From contig NZ_SJXD01000025.1 in the NCBI RefSeq assembly GCF_004336745.1, forward strand, positions 372,001 to 436,000: a DNA stretch of 64,000 bases, in the 5' to 3' direction. Both the position numbers and the translations under genes were made by a program. The notes below the pieces were generated by a model. The model made no database searches and was not told where the DNA came from. It worked only from the letters and a program-made list of their open reading frames with translations. The stretch comes from Roseococcus sp. SYP-B2431. GTDB lineage: Bacteria; Pseudomonadota; Alphaproteobacteria; Acetobacterales; Acetobacteraceae. This document shows, one piece after another, positions 17,687-28,600 of this stretch. Positions within the stretch are counted from its first letter, which is position 1. Each line of letters opens with the position of its first letter.

Positions 17687-19485
17687 GCATCCTCCAGGCG
17701 CTGGACGGCTATTACGGACGCATGGCGGCACGGGGCGAGGCGGAGGCGCCGGGCTATTCGCGATCCAAGATAAGCTTCGCCATCGTACTTTCGGCGGCGG
17801 GTGAGCCGGTCGATAAGATTGATCTCCGCCGGCAAGAGGGAAAGAGGTTCGTCCCTCGCCTTGAGGGCGTTCCCGCCGAGGTCATCAGGAAGTCAAACAT
17901 CCTGCCGAATTTCCTTTGGGATAAGACGGCTTACTCGCTCGGTCGGACCTTGGGCGAAGGTCGGCGTACCTTGGAAGAGCATGCAGCTTTCAAGGCCATG
18001 CATCAGAAGCTGTTGGCCGAAACCAATGACGTGGGTTTGCTTGCGTTGCGCCGCTTTCTTGAAAGCTGGTCACCCGAGCGCTTCAATGCCGATCCTTTCG
18101 TGGCGGATATGCTGGATACAAACATCGTCTTCAGCCTCAAAGGCGAGAAAGCATTCATCCACGAGCGCCCCGCGGCGTTGCATCTTGTCGCAAGTGCGGC
18201 GGGCAGCGGAGCGGCGGCTGCTTTCTGTTTGGTGACCGGCCAGGAAGCGGCAATTCAACGCCTTCACCCGATCATCAAGGGCGTGGAGGGGGCGCAAACT
18301 GCGGGCGCTTCGCTGGTGTCCTTCAACCTCGATTCCTTTGAATCCTACGGCAAGAAGCAAGGCGACAACGCACCAACCTCCGAGGTCGCCGCCTTCCGCT
18401 ACGGCGCGGCGCTGAACCGCATGCTGGACCGTGGCAGCGGCAATCGCGTGCCCCGCCCCATCGGCGACACCACCGTCGTCTTCTGGGCGGATGCCAGCGA
18501 CGAGGTCGTGGCCAAGGCGACCGAGGATTGGTTCAACGACTTCTTTAACACCTCGGCCTCGGATGGCGCGACGGAGAATCTCCAGCGCGACGAGCAGCAG
18601 GCCGCCCGCATTCGCGACGCCCTCCGCCATGTCGCCGAGGGCCGGCCGGTGCGGGAGGTCAGCCCGCAGCTCGCCGAGGGCGTGCGCTTCCATGTACTGG
18701 GCCTTGCGCCCAATGCCGCACGCCTTTCCGTGCGCTTCTGGATGGCGGACCGCTTCGAGGTCTTCGCGAAGCGCCTGGCCGAGCATTACGACGACCTGGC
18801 GATCGAGCCGCCGCCCTGGCGCCTGCTGCCGCCGGCCGTCCAGCGCCTGCTGGTGAAGACCACGGCCGCGCTGGAGAAGTTCGAGAACATCCCGCCGCAG
18901 CTCGCCGGCGAGGTCACGCGCGCCGTCCTGACCGGCGGGAACTATCCGCGCCCGCTGCTGGCCGCGGCCCTGATGCGCATCCGCGCCGGGGATGACCCCA
19001 GCACCGGCTGGCACGCTGCCGCCATCCGCGCCGTTCTCGCGCGCGACGCCCGAAAATCTGGAAGGGAGACCCCGCCTGTGAGCCTCAACCGGGAGGAGCC
19101 GAACTCCGCCTATCAGCTCGGCCGCATGTTCACGATGGCCGAGATCGCCCAGCGCATGGCGCTCGGCAAGGTCAACGCCACCATCCGCGACCGCTATTTC
19201 GGCGCCGCCTCGGCCACGCCCGCCAGCGTCTTCCCGCTGCTGCTGCGTGGCATGCAGAACCACCTCTCGAAGCTGCGCAAGGACGGCAAGGGCATCTTCA
19301 TCGAACGCGAGATGGACCAGATCGCCGAGCACCTGCCGCCGCAACTGCCGCGCTCGCTCCGGCTGGAGGAGCAGGGCCGCTTCGTCATCGGCTACTACCA
19401 CCAGCGCCGGGCCAGGGTGGGCGGCAAGGCCGTGGACGATATCGCCGACGAACAGTCGCCCGAGGGGAATGACGACCATGAGTGA
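17683..19485 (+). CDS. cas8c: Type I-C CRISPR-associated protein Cas8c/Csd1
   Basis: This 600-residue large subunit of the I-C Cascade recognises the PAM and helps open target DNA. It starts GTG at 17683 (MSILQALDGYYGRMA...), overlapping cas5 by 4 bp. Family-like blocks are YSRSKISFAIVLS, PNFLWDKTAYSLG, GQEAAIQRLHPIIKGV, FNLDSFESYGKKQGDNAPTS (shortened here) and, near the C-terminus, NSAYQLGRMFTMAEIAQR. Full family length with no frame interruption. An internally initiated Cas11c is encoded within cas8c in type I-C systems; a suitable internal Met (around 19126, MFTMAEIAQRM) lies in the C-terminal third, but I cannot confirm its use. Confidence 0.95.
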   Translation: MSILQALDGYYGRMAARGEAEAPGYSRSKISFAIVLSAAGEPVDKIDLRRQEGKRFVPRLEGVPAEVIRKSNILPNFLWDKTAYSLGRTLGEGRRTLEEHAAFKAMHQKLLAETNDVGLLALRRFLESWSPERFNADPFVADMLDTNIVFSLKGEKAFIHERPAALHLVASAAGSGAAAAFCLVTGQEAAIQRLHPIIKGVEGAQTAGASLVSFNLDSFESYGKKQGDNAPTSEVAAFRYGAALNRMLDRGSGNRVPRPIGDTTVVFWADASDEVVAKATEDWFNDFFNTSASDGATENLQRDEQQAARIRDALRHVAEGRPVREVSPQLAEGVRFHVLGLAPNAARLSVRFWMADRFEVFAKRLAEHYDDLAIEPPPWRLLPPAVQRLLVKTTAALEKFENIPPQLAGEVTRAVLTGGNYPRPLLAAALMRIRAGDDPSTGWHAAAIRAVLARDARKSGRETPPVSLNREEPNSAYQLGRMFTMAEIAQRMALGKVNATIRDRYFGAASATPASVFPLLLRGMQNHLSKLRKDGKGIFIEREMDQIAEHLPPQLPRSLRLEEQGRFVIGYYHQRRARVGGKAVDDIADEQSPEGNDDHE

Positions 19486-20419
19486 ATCCGCCGCGCTGAC
19501 GCGCCGCCACGAATTCGTGCTCTATTTCGATGTGACGAACGGCAATCCGAATGGCGATCCCGATGCCGGCAACCTGCCGCGCCTCGACCCCGAGACCAAT
19601 CGCGGTCTCGTCTCGGACGTCGCGATCAAGCGCAAAATCCGCAACTACGTGGCCCTCGCGAAGGGGAACGTGCCCGGCCACGAGATCTACATGCGCGACG
19701 GCGCCACGCTCAACGTCGAGCACGGTCGGTCTTGGTCGGCGGTGATGCCCGACGCCAGCCCCAATGATAAGCGCAAAGACGGGCGCGCGAAGGACGATGA
19801 AAAGGCGCGCGAAATCACAAAGTGGATGTGCGCCAATTTCTGGGACATCCGCGCCTTCGGCGCCGTGATGACCACGGGCGTGAATGCCGGCCAGGTGCGC
19901 GGCCCCGTGCAGATCACCTTCGCCAGTTCCGTCGAGCCCGTACTGCCGCTGGAAATTTCCATCACGCGCATGGCCGCGACGACGGAGAAGGACGCCGAGG
20001 AAAAGGGCGGCCGCACGATGGGCCGCAAGCACATCATCCCCTACGGCCTCTATCGCGCGCACGGTTTCGTCAATGCCCCACTTGCCTCAGACAAGTCGAA
20101 GGGCACGGGTTTCGCGGAGGCCGACCTGGACCTGCTCTTCGAGGCGCTGGACAACATGTTCGAGCATGACCGCTCGGCCGCGCGCGGCGAGATGGCGACG
20201 CGCAAGCTCGTCGTGTTCCGTCATGCCACAGCGCTCGGCAATGCCCACGCGCACAAGCTGTTCGAGCGGGTGAAGACCTGGCGCGTGTACCAGGGCAGCC
20301 AGAACGCGATCAGCGATGAGGCGACCGGCAACTGGCCGGCCGCGCGCAGCTTTGCCGACTACGCCATCACCATCGATCGCGACGGACTTCCCGCCGGGGT
20401 CGAGGTGATCGAGCGGTAG
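19478..20419 (+). CDS. cas7c: Type I-C CRISPR-associated protein Cas7/Csd2
   Basis: This 313-residue backbone subunit coats the crRNA in Cascade. Signature N-terminus: RRHEFVLYFDVTNGNPNGDPDAGNLPR (RRM fold with the NGNPNGDP loop), then GLVSDVAIKRKIRNYV, DIRAFGAVM and GPVQITFA. The ATG at 19478 overlaps the cas8c stop by 8 bp. Length is normal for Csd2, and the gene is followed after 6 bp by cas4. Confidence 0.96.
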   Translation: MSESAALTRRHEFVLYFDVTNGNPNGDPDAGNLPRLDPETNRGLVSDVAIKRKIRNYVALAKGNVPGHEIYMRDGATLNVEHGRSWSAVMPDASPNDKRKDGRAKDDEKAREITKWMCANFWDIRAFGAVMTTGVNAGQVRGPVQITFASSVEPVLPLEISITRMAATTEKDAEEKGGRTMGRKHIIPYGLYRAHGFVNAPLASDKSKGTGFAEADLDLLFEALDNMFEHDRSAARGEMATRKLVVFRHATALGNAHAHKLFERVKTWRVYQGSQNAISDEATGNWPAARSFADYAITIDRDGLPAGVEVIER

Positions 20420-20425
20420 CATGCG

Positions 20426-21067
20426 ATGGCCGCAGCGCCGCCCGATCCGGAGGCCGAGGACGCGCTGATTCCGCTCTCGGCGCTGCAGCACCACCTCTTC
20501 TGCCCGCGGCAATGCGCGCTGATCCATGTGGAGCAGCTCTGGGCCGAGGATGCCGCCACCGCTGAGGGGCGCCTGCTGCACGAGAAGGTGGATGCCGGGC
20601 GGCCGGAGAGCCGGCCGGGGCTGCGGGTGGCGCGCGGCCTGGCGCTGCGGTCGATAGCGCTCGGCGTCTCGGGCAAGGCGGATGCGGTGGAATTCCGGGG
20701 GGGGCCGCCGCAGCCCTTCCCGGTCGAATACAAGCGCGGCAAGCCCAAGCCGCACCGAGCCGACGAGGTACAGCTCTGCGCGCAGGCGATCTGCCTGGAG
20801 GAGATGTTCGGCCAGCCCGTACCGGAGGGGGCGCTGTTCTACGGCGTCACGCGGCGGCGCATGGCCGTTGCCTTCGATGCGGAGTTGCGAGCGCTCACGG
20901 CCCGCGTCGCCGACGAGGCGCGCCAGAACATCCTGACGGGGCGGACGCCGCTGCCCGTGCCCATGGCCGCCTGCCGGCGCTGTTCGATGCTTGATCTCTG
21001 CCAGCCGGAGCGCCTGGCCGCGCCGCCCTCCGTCGCGCGATGGCTGGCACGCCAACTGGGCGAGTGA
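20426..21067 (+). CDS. cas4: CRISPR-associated exonuclease Cas4
   Basis: This 213-residue Cas4 protein trims and PAM-selects prespacers with Cas1-Cas2. N-terminal Cys26 lies in HLFCPRQCALIH, and the C-terminal cluster CRRCSMLDLC supplies the remaining iron-sulfur ligands. Catalytic PD-(D/E)XK-like parts are visible as GKADAVEF and PVEYKRGKPK (E-x-K). The ATG at 20426 lies 6 bp after the cas7 stop, in operon order typical of type I-C. Confidence 0.94.
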   Translation: MAAAPPDPEAEDALIPLSALQHHLFCPRQCALIHVEQLWAEDAATAEGRLLHEKVDAGRPESRPGLRVARGLALRSIALGVSGKADAVEFRGGPPQPFPVEYKRGKPKPHRADEVQLCAQAICLEEMFGQPVPEGALFYGVTRRRMAVAFDAELRALTARVADEARQNILTGRTPLPVPMAACRRCSMLDLCQPERLAAPPSVARWLARQLGE

Positions 21068-21077
21068 GGGGAAGACG

Positions 21078-22118
21078 ATGCGGCGGATGCGGAACACGGT
21101 CTACGTCACCAGCGAGGACGCCTGGCTCCGCAAGGAAGGCGCCAACCTCGTGGTCGAGGTGGAGGGCGTCGAGCGCGGCCGGGCGCCTTTGCACATGCTC
21201 GATGGTGTCGTCAGCTTCGCGAGACCCGGAGGTTCGCCGGCGCTCATGGCGGCCTGCGCCGAAGCCGGCGTCGCCATCTCCTACCTGGAGCCGAACGGGC
21301 GCTTCCTGGCGCGTGTGGAAGGGCCGCGCAGCGGCAACGTGCTCCTGCGGCGGGCGCAGTATCGCTGGGCCGACGATGCCGGGCGGCAGGTGCCGATCGT
21401 GCGCGGCATCGTGGCGGCCAAGGCGGCGAACCAGCGCACGGTGCTGCTGCGCGCCCTGCGCGATCATGGCGACGCGATGGTGCCCGAGGCGCGGCTCGCC
21501 GTCTCGGCGGCAGAGGCTCGGCTTGGCCACATTGCACGCCGCACCTTGGCCATGGACACCGTCGAGACGCTGCGCGGGCTCGAAGGTGAGGCGGCCGCCA
21601 CCTATTTCGCCGTTTTCGATCACTTGATCCGCATCGGCGATGGCGCTTTTCGCTTCACCGGCCGCTCGCGTCGGCCGCCGCTCGATCGCGTGAATGCGCT
21701 GCTCTCCTTCCTCTATGCGATGCTGGGGCATGACTGCCGCTCGGCACTGGAGGCGCATGGGCTGGATCCGCAGGTCGGCTTCCTGCATGCCGACCGCCCG
21801 GGCCGAGCCGGCCTGGCGCTGGATCTGATGGAAGAGCTGCGCCCTGTTCTGGCAGATCGGCTGGCCCTCAGCCTCATCAATCGCGGGCAGGTGCGGCCGG
21901 ACGACTTCATCATGGAGGAGGCCGGCGGCGTGAGGCTGACGGATGCCGCGCGCAAAACCATCCTGGTTGCCTGGCAGGAGCGCAAGCGGCAGGAGCTGCG
22001 CCATCCCTTCCTCGGGGAGACGGCGCCGCTTGGTCTCATCGCACATGTCCAGGCGCAGCTTCTGTCGCGACATCTACGCGGCGAGCTGGACGGCTATCCC
22101 GGGTTTATCTGGAAGTGA
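21078..22118 (+). CDS. cas1: CRISPR-associated integrase Cas1 (type I-C)
   Basis: This 346-residue metal-dependent integrase inserts new spacers at the leader end of the array. Family blocks include NTVYVTSEDAWLRKEGANLVV, MAACAEAGVAISYLEPNGRFLARVEGPRSGNVLLRRAQ, LLSFLYAMLGHDCRSALEAHGLDPQVGFLHADRPGR (with the conserved Glu and His) and DFIMEEAGGVRLTDAARK. The ATG at 21078 is preceded by GAGGGGAA. The frame is open upstream into cas4, but that part is cas4 read in another frame. Confidence 0.96.
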   Translation: MRRMRNTVYVTSEDAWLRKEGANLVVEVEGVERGRAPLHMLDGVVSFARPGGSPALMAACAEAGVAISYLEPNGRFLARVEGPRSGNVLLRRAQYRWADDAGRQVPIVRGIVAAKAANQRTVLLRALRDHGDAMVPEARLAVSAAEARLGHIARRTLAMDTVETLRGLEGEAAATYFAVFDHLIRIGDGAFRFTGRSRRPPLDRVNALLSFLYAMLGHDCRSALEAHGLDPQVGFLHADRPGRAGLALDLMEELRPVLADRLALSLINRGQVRPDDFIMEEAGGVRLTDAARKTILVAWQERKRQELRHPFLGETAPLGLIAHVQAQLLSRHLRGELDGYPGFIWK

Positions 22119-22128
22119 GGTCGAGCTC

Positions 22129-22419
22129 GTGCTGATGCTGGTTGCTTACGACGTGAGCACGGAGACGGCGGCCGGGCGTCGCCGGCTGCGGCGCGTCGCC
22201 CGGGCCTGTCTGGATTTTGGCCAAAGGGTGCAAAATTCCGTGTTCGAATGCGAGGTGGAACCGGCACAGTGGACCGCGCTCCGTGCCCGGCTGATCGACG
22301 AGATCGATGCTGTGACCGATAGCCTGCGCTTCTATCGGTTGGGTGCGGAGGGGCGTCGCCGGGTGGAGCATGTCGGCGCCAAACCGACGCTCGATCTTGA
22401 AGGGCCGCTGCTGTTTTGA
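22129..22419 (+). CDS. cas2: CRISPR-associated protein Cas2
   Basis: This 96-residue structural partner of Cas1 has the ferredoxin-like fold: N-terminal MLMLVAYDVSTETAAGRRRLRRVA with the conserved Asp after the first strand, GQRVQNSVFECEV, and the C-terminal DSLRFYRLG and RRVEHVGAKP. I chose the GTG at 22129 (GAGG 8 bp upstream), as family members begin M-x-x-L-V-x-Y-D; ATG at 22135 is possible. It is the last cas gene; the leader starts right after it. Confidence 0.94.
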   Translation: MLMLVAYDVSTETAAGRRRLRRVARACLDFGQRVQNSVFECEVEPAQWTALRARLIDEIDAVTDSLRFYRLGAEGRRRVEHVGAKPTLDLEGPLLF

Positions 22420-22609
22420 TGAGCTCGCATGCGCGAACCCTAAGCGCTCATGATCTTGACGGTGGGTTCGCGCCGGTCTGCGTGCCGCAACAATCCGCCA
22501 GTTTCGCATTTGGGTTTGGAGATGCCCGCCGGATGTCCACGCAGACAACGGGTTGTTCGCGGATACCAGCGCGATTGCACTTCAGTCACCGCAGCCTAGC
22601 ATGGTGGCG
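22420..22609 (+). promoter_or_regulatory. CRISPR leader
   Basis: This 190-bp non-coding stretch between the cas2 stop and the first repeat is the usual leader position. It should carry the array promoter and the Cas1-Cas2 integration signals. The repeats downstream end in GAAAC in the plus direction and their degenerate or variant members lie at the far end, both of which support leader placement here and rightward transcription. I did not identify a specific promoter. Confidence 0.75.
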
Positions 22610-25600
22610 GTCGCTCCCTCACGGGGGCGTGGATCGAAACCACACCATGCTCCAGCGCCGCGGAGTGATCCCGGGTCGCTCCCTCACGGGGGCGTGGATC
22701 GAAACTTCGGCTTAGGCTCCGGAGGAGTATTGTCGGGCGGGTCGCTCCCTCACGGGGGCGTGGATCGAAACTCGTGATGTCCGAGCCCTGGTACCGCGAG
22801 CACATGCGTCGCTCCCTCACGGGGGCGTGGATCGAAACATCAACAACCTGGTTGGCTACCACATCCACCAGGACGTCGCTCCCTCACGGGGGCGTGGATC
22901 GAAACGCGGCATCAGCAAGCGCCTCGCGGCGGTTCCAGGTCGCTCCCTCACGGGGGCGTGGATCGAAACTTATGCACTACCCGGCTATTGATTTGCGAAA
23001 CCGTCGCTCCCTCACGGGGGCGTGGATCGAAACTGTCACGTAGTAAAGCTCGGCTATACCGTCAATGGTCGCTCCCTCACGGGGGCGTGGATCGAAACGT
23101 GCAGCAGAAGACCGAGACCGAGCAGGTGCTGCGTCGCTCCCTCACGGGGGCGTGGATCGAAACTTCGCATGGAGCAGAAACATGAGGCTGTCACAGGTCG
23201 CTCCCTCACGGGGGCGTGGATCGAAACTGGCGTCGTCATGGTATCCCGCCCTCCGCGTGGGTCGCTCCCTCACGGGGGCGTGGATCGAAACACCGATGAA
23301 CCCCGAACCCCGTTCACCCCGAACGTCGCTCCCTCACGGGGGCGTGGATCGAAACTCGATCACGGCCATAATAGGCGGCAAATCTAAAACGTCGCTCCCT
23401 CACGGGGGCGTGGATCGAAACTATTGGCAGCCGTCCACCACCCTGCGCGGCCAGGGTCGCTCCCTCACGGGGGCGTGGATCGAAACACCGTCTTACCCAT
23501 CCTCCCGCCCTCCGCGCCCGCGTCGCTCCCTCACGGGGGCGTGGATCGAAACGAGGCCGAGCGCGCGCCGCGGGCGACTGGCATCTGTCGCTCCCTCACG
23601 GGGGCGTGGATCGAAACACGCCAGCGACGCCGGCCTCTTCCGCCTTGTCGTCGCTCCCTCACGGGGGCGTGGATCGAAACAGCTGGCCCTCGGCCTCCGC
23701 CTCCGGCTTCACCGGTCGCTCCCTCACGGGGGCGTGGATCGAAACACCGAGTCCTTGAGGTCTTTCTGCACCTCGCGCGTCGCTCCCTCACGGGGGCGTG
23801 GATCGAAACCGGAGGAGGAGCCCCCCGAGCCGGCCGCGGAAGCGGTCGCTCCCTCACGGGGGCGTGGATCGAAACTGCAGCCAGGAGCCCAAGGCGCCGT
23901 ATCTCACCGGTCGCTCCCTCACGGGGGCGTGGATCGAAACCATGAAACCGAGTGGCGGAAGCTGCCGGACTTTGGTCGCTCCCTCACGGGGGCGTGGATC
24001 GAAACGCGAGCCAGACGGCAGCCATCGCCTTGCCGACGGGTCGCTCCCTCACGGGGGCGTGGATCGAAACCGGCGGATGGCGCCTCCTCCGAAGCTGACG
24101 GTCAGGTCGCTCCCTCACGGGGGCGTGGATCGAAACGCAGATGATCATGATGTCACGGCAAGCGCGGGGCGTCGCTCCCTCACGGGGGCGTGGATCGAAA
24201 CCCGGACCTGATCGTCCTGGACGGCGAGCCGGATCGTCGCTCCCTCACGGGGGCGTGGATCGAAACTGGAGTGTTCGCCATTTGAATCCGGAGCCACTTG
24301 TCGCTCCCTCACGGGGGCGTGGATCGAAACATGCAGCACGACCGGGACGGCATAGACGGTCGCCGTCGCTCCCTCACGGGGGCGTGGATCGAAACCGGAA
24401 ACCGCGCTTGCCCCCGCCCAGATCTGCGACGTCGCTCCCTCACGGGGGCGTGGATCGAAACGCCTCTTCGAGGGGGGTGCCGGTCATGCCGCCGCCCGTC
24501 GCTCCCTCACGGGGGCGTGGATCGAAACGGGTCGTCGATCATCAGCTCGGTCATGCCCCAAATCGTCGCTCCCTCACGGGGGCGTGGATCGAAACGGGCA
24601 CAAGGGCCTCCTGCTATGAAGCCGGCGGGAGTCGCTCCCTCACGGGGGCGTGGATCGAAACTGCGACGATTGCAGCGCAGAGGGCCCGGTCTCCAGGTCG
24701 CTCCCTCACGGGGGCGTGGATCGAAACAGCGCCATCGTGCAGACGGCAGCCGGGCCCGCAAGTCGCTCCCTCACGGGGGCGTGGATCGAAACCAGGATCT
24801 CTACTCGGCGAAAATCCTCGCCTGGCGTCGCTCCCTCACGGGGGCGTGGATCGAAACCGCATGGTGCGCCTGGTGCGCGGCGTGCCGCGCGGTCGCTCCC
24901 TCACGGGGGCGTGGATCGAAACCAGGCGGGCGGCGCAGACCGCGCCGTAGCTGGATGTCGCTCCCTCACGGGGGCGTGGATCGAAACCACGACCACCGCG
25001 ACCGGGCCTGGGGAGCGGCAGGTCGCTCCCTCACGGGGGCGTGGATCGAAACGCCCTTGCGCGGACGCCCGCCTTTTCCGCCGTTGGTCGCTCCCTCACG
25101 GGGGCGTGGATCGAAACTGCGTCTCCCAGCCGGCCATCAAGCGCCTGGCCTGTCGCTCCCTCACGGGGGCGTGGATCGAAACGCAGCCGCATTCGCTGCA
25201 TGTTCTGCAGATTGCCGGTCGCTCCCTCACGGGGGCGTGGATCGAAACGACGTAATGCGCGCGGAGGGGCAGCGCGCCACCGGTCGCTCCCTCACGGGGG
25301 CGTGGATCGAAACCGGGAACATAAATAGGCGAGCCAAGCGGCTGCGCGTCGCTCCCTCACGGGGGCGTGGATCGAAACGTCAATTCGGCCGATGCCAAGA
25401 GTAATGATGCCCGGTCGCTCCCTCACGGGGGCGTGGATCGAAACTTGGCGTCTCGGTCGACGGCGTGATCGGCGAGAAGTCGCTCCCTCACGGGGGCGTG
25501 GATCGAAACACTAGGCGCACGCCCAGCGCCCGGCTGAGCGTGGTCGCTCCCTCACGGGGGCGTGGATCGAAACGTCACCCGCAGCTGCCACTCGACGTAG

Positions 25601-28600
25601 TTGTGCAGTCGCTCCCTCACGGGGGCGTGGATCGAAACCACAGCAGCGTGATGGATGCGACGAGGCAGGCGGTCGCTCCCTCACGGGATCGAGGGCAAGG
25701 TCGCCGCGCAGAAGTCGCTCCCTCACGGGGGCGTGGATCGAAACATCGAGAACGTCCGCGAGATCCGCGGATGGGGCGTCGCTCCCTCACGGGGGCGTGG
25801 ATCGAAACGTCCTCGAGCTCCGCAACATGCCCTATGCGCAGCGTCGCTCCCTCACGGGGGCGTGGATCGAAACGCGCGCGGGCGGAGCACCTCGCGGATG
25901 ATCCTGGTCGCTCCCTCACGGGGGCGTGGATCGAAACCACCTGCTGAACGAGCCGGCCCGCCAGCTGCGCGTCGCTCCCTCACGGGGGCGTGGATCGAAA
26001 CGGCGCGCTGACGAGCCTCGCCTACAACATCGGGACGTCGCTCCCTCACGGGGGCGTGGATCGAAACCTCGACGATGCGCTCTTCGCCCGCCCGGCGCTG
26101 CGTCGCTCCCTCACGGGGGCGTGGATCGAAACGAGGGCAATCACGAGCTCGATGACGCGGGCGGCCCGTCGCTCCCTCACGGGGGCGTGGATCGAAACAC
26201 CTGGCGGCCGCAGCGCTGGTTCGAGGTGGATCGTCGCTCCCTCACGGGGGCGTGGATCGAAACACCAGATCATCGAGGTTCCGCTGAACCTGCTTGAGTC
26301 GCTCCCTCACGGGGGCGTGGATCGAAACAGGCCATACTCCAGGGCCGCCACCGTCGCGCGCGAGTCGCTCCCTCACGGGGGCGTGGATCGAAACGTCAGC
26401 CAGGTGGTGATGGACTTGACGACGCGGCGTCGCTCCCTCACGGGGGCGTGGATCGAAACTCGCAGAACACGAGGTCCACGGTCCGCCGGCCCGGGTCGCT
26501 CCCTCACGGGGGCGTGGATCGAAACAAGGCTGCGGCGGCGCCCCCAGCGCGCGCAGCACGTCGCTCCCTCACGGGGGCGTGGATCGAAACCTGGGTCGTG
26601 AGATTGACGCCGCCCGAAACAGACAGTCGCTCCCTCACGGGGGCGTGGATCGAAACGCCGGATCGGCGGGCGCCGCGTCGCCATCCCCGTGTCGCTCCCT
26701 CACGGGGGCGTGGATCCAAACTTCTCCGAGGCCCAGCTGGAGCAGCTGCGCGCTGGTCGCTCCCTCACGGGGGCGTGGATCGAAACCATGAATCCGGGCG
26801 ACGGGCTCACGCCGGCCCGCGTCGCTCCCTCACGGGGGCGTGGATCGAAACCAGGATCTCTGGACGCGCATGCGCCCCCAGGTGGGTCGCTCCCTCACGG
26901 GGGCGTGGATCGAAACGAGCAGTAGGAGGCAGCGCGTGCAGACCCTCGGCAGTCGCTCCCTCACGGGGGCGTGGATCGAAACCCTGGCCGCCCGCCGAAC
27001 AACCCGGACGGGACGCCGTCGCTCCCTCACGGGGGCGTGGATCGAAACTGCCGGATGGAGGCAGCGGTGTGCCGCGCGCCGTGTCGCTCCCTCACGGGGG
27101 CGTGGATCGAAACGTGGAAATCGCCGCCTGGAGCCGGCTCCGCGGCAGTCGCTCCCTCACGGGGGCGTGGATCGAAACTTCCAGGCCGGGGCGGTCATGG
27201 CTTCGATCTTCCGTCGCTCCCTCACGGGGGCGTGGATCGAAACGCAGACCTGCACGCGCGTATCGATGGGCCTTCTTCGTCGCTCCCTCACGGGGGCGTG
27301 GATCGAAACGCGGCGCCCGGAGGCTGGCGCCAATGTCGCGCTGGCCGTCGCTCCCTCGCGGGGGCGTGGATCGAAACCAGAAATTTAGACAACCCAGACC
27401 CTCCCATTATGTCGCTCCCTCGCGGGGGCGTGGATCGAAACTGCGCCTTCAGCAGGCGAGAGAGCGCGGCGTGGAGGTCGCTCCCTCGCGGGGGCGTGGA
27501 TCGAAACTTGGGAAGGCCCGAGGGGTCTCCCAACATCACCGTCGCTCCCTCGCGGGGGCGTGGATCGAAACGCGAACTCCTTCCGAGGCATGAAGTCGGA
27601 CACGAAGTCGCTCCCTCGCGGGGGCGTGGATCGAAACATGCGCTGCGTGGCCGGCCAGTGGTTCGACCGCAGTCGCTCCCTCGCGGGGGCGTGGATCGAA
27701 ACCCGCCGCTGAAAAACAGCCGGTCCACCTCATCCTGTCGCTCCCTCGCGGGGGCGTGGATCGAAACCCTCGGTGACGCCGCGATTATCCGGGCCACCGA
27801 CGTCGCTCCCTCGCGGGGGCGTGGATCGAAACAACGGCCGGGCCGGCGTCACCTTCGATGGGGTGGTCGCTCCCTCGCGGGGGCGTGGATCGAAACAGGA
27901 AGGGCGACGGCGGGTTCTGCGCGGGCTCACGTCGCTCCCTCGCGGGGGCGTGGATCGAAACTTGTCCATCTGCGATGCCGTGAGCCCAAGGCCATGTCGC
28001 TCCCTCGCGGGGGCGTGGATCGAAACACAGCCGAGTACATCGCGGCGCGGAATGCCGAGGGTCGCTCCCTCGCGGGGGCGTGGATCGAAACTCGGCCGCG
28101 ATCAGGGGGGCGAGAACCGCCTGGGTCGCTCCCTCGCGGGGGCGTGGATCGAAACTCGGCCGCGATCAGGGGGTCGAGAACCGCCTGGGTCGCTCCCTCG
28201 CGGGGGCGTGGATCGAAACTCGTTGGTGATGAACCCCACGTCCTCGACCGGGGGTCGCTCCCTCGCGGGGGCGTGGATCGAAACTCGATCGGGACGGCCA
28301 TCATCCTGGACAACTGGGTCGCTCCCTCGCGGGGGCGTGGATCGAAACGCGGCGCTGTAGCGATCGCCGCCGAGGCCCCGAGTCGCTCCCTCGCGGGGGC
28401 GTGGATCGAAACTCTACCCCGAGGCGATCACCGACGAGCGGGACATGTCGCTCCCTCGCGGGGGCGTGGATCGAAACCTCCAGCCTGGCGCGGCCGGCCC
28501 ATTCGAGCCCCTGTCGCTCCCTCGCGGGGGCGTGGATCGAAACCTGCGAGAGGCGATGCTTGCCGAGCTCATCGGCAGTCGCTCCCTCGCGGGGGCGTGG

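Noticed and set aside
25617-25726. A second CRISPR array starting after the broken repeat
   Set aside because: Repeat sequence, orientation and spacing continue unchanged on both sides, so it is one array with an internal deletion.
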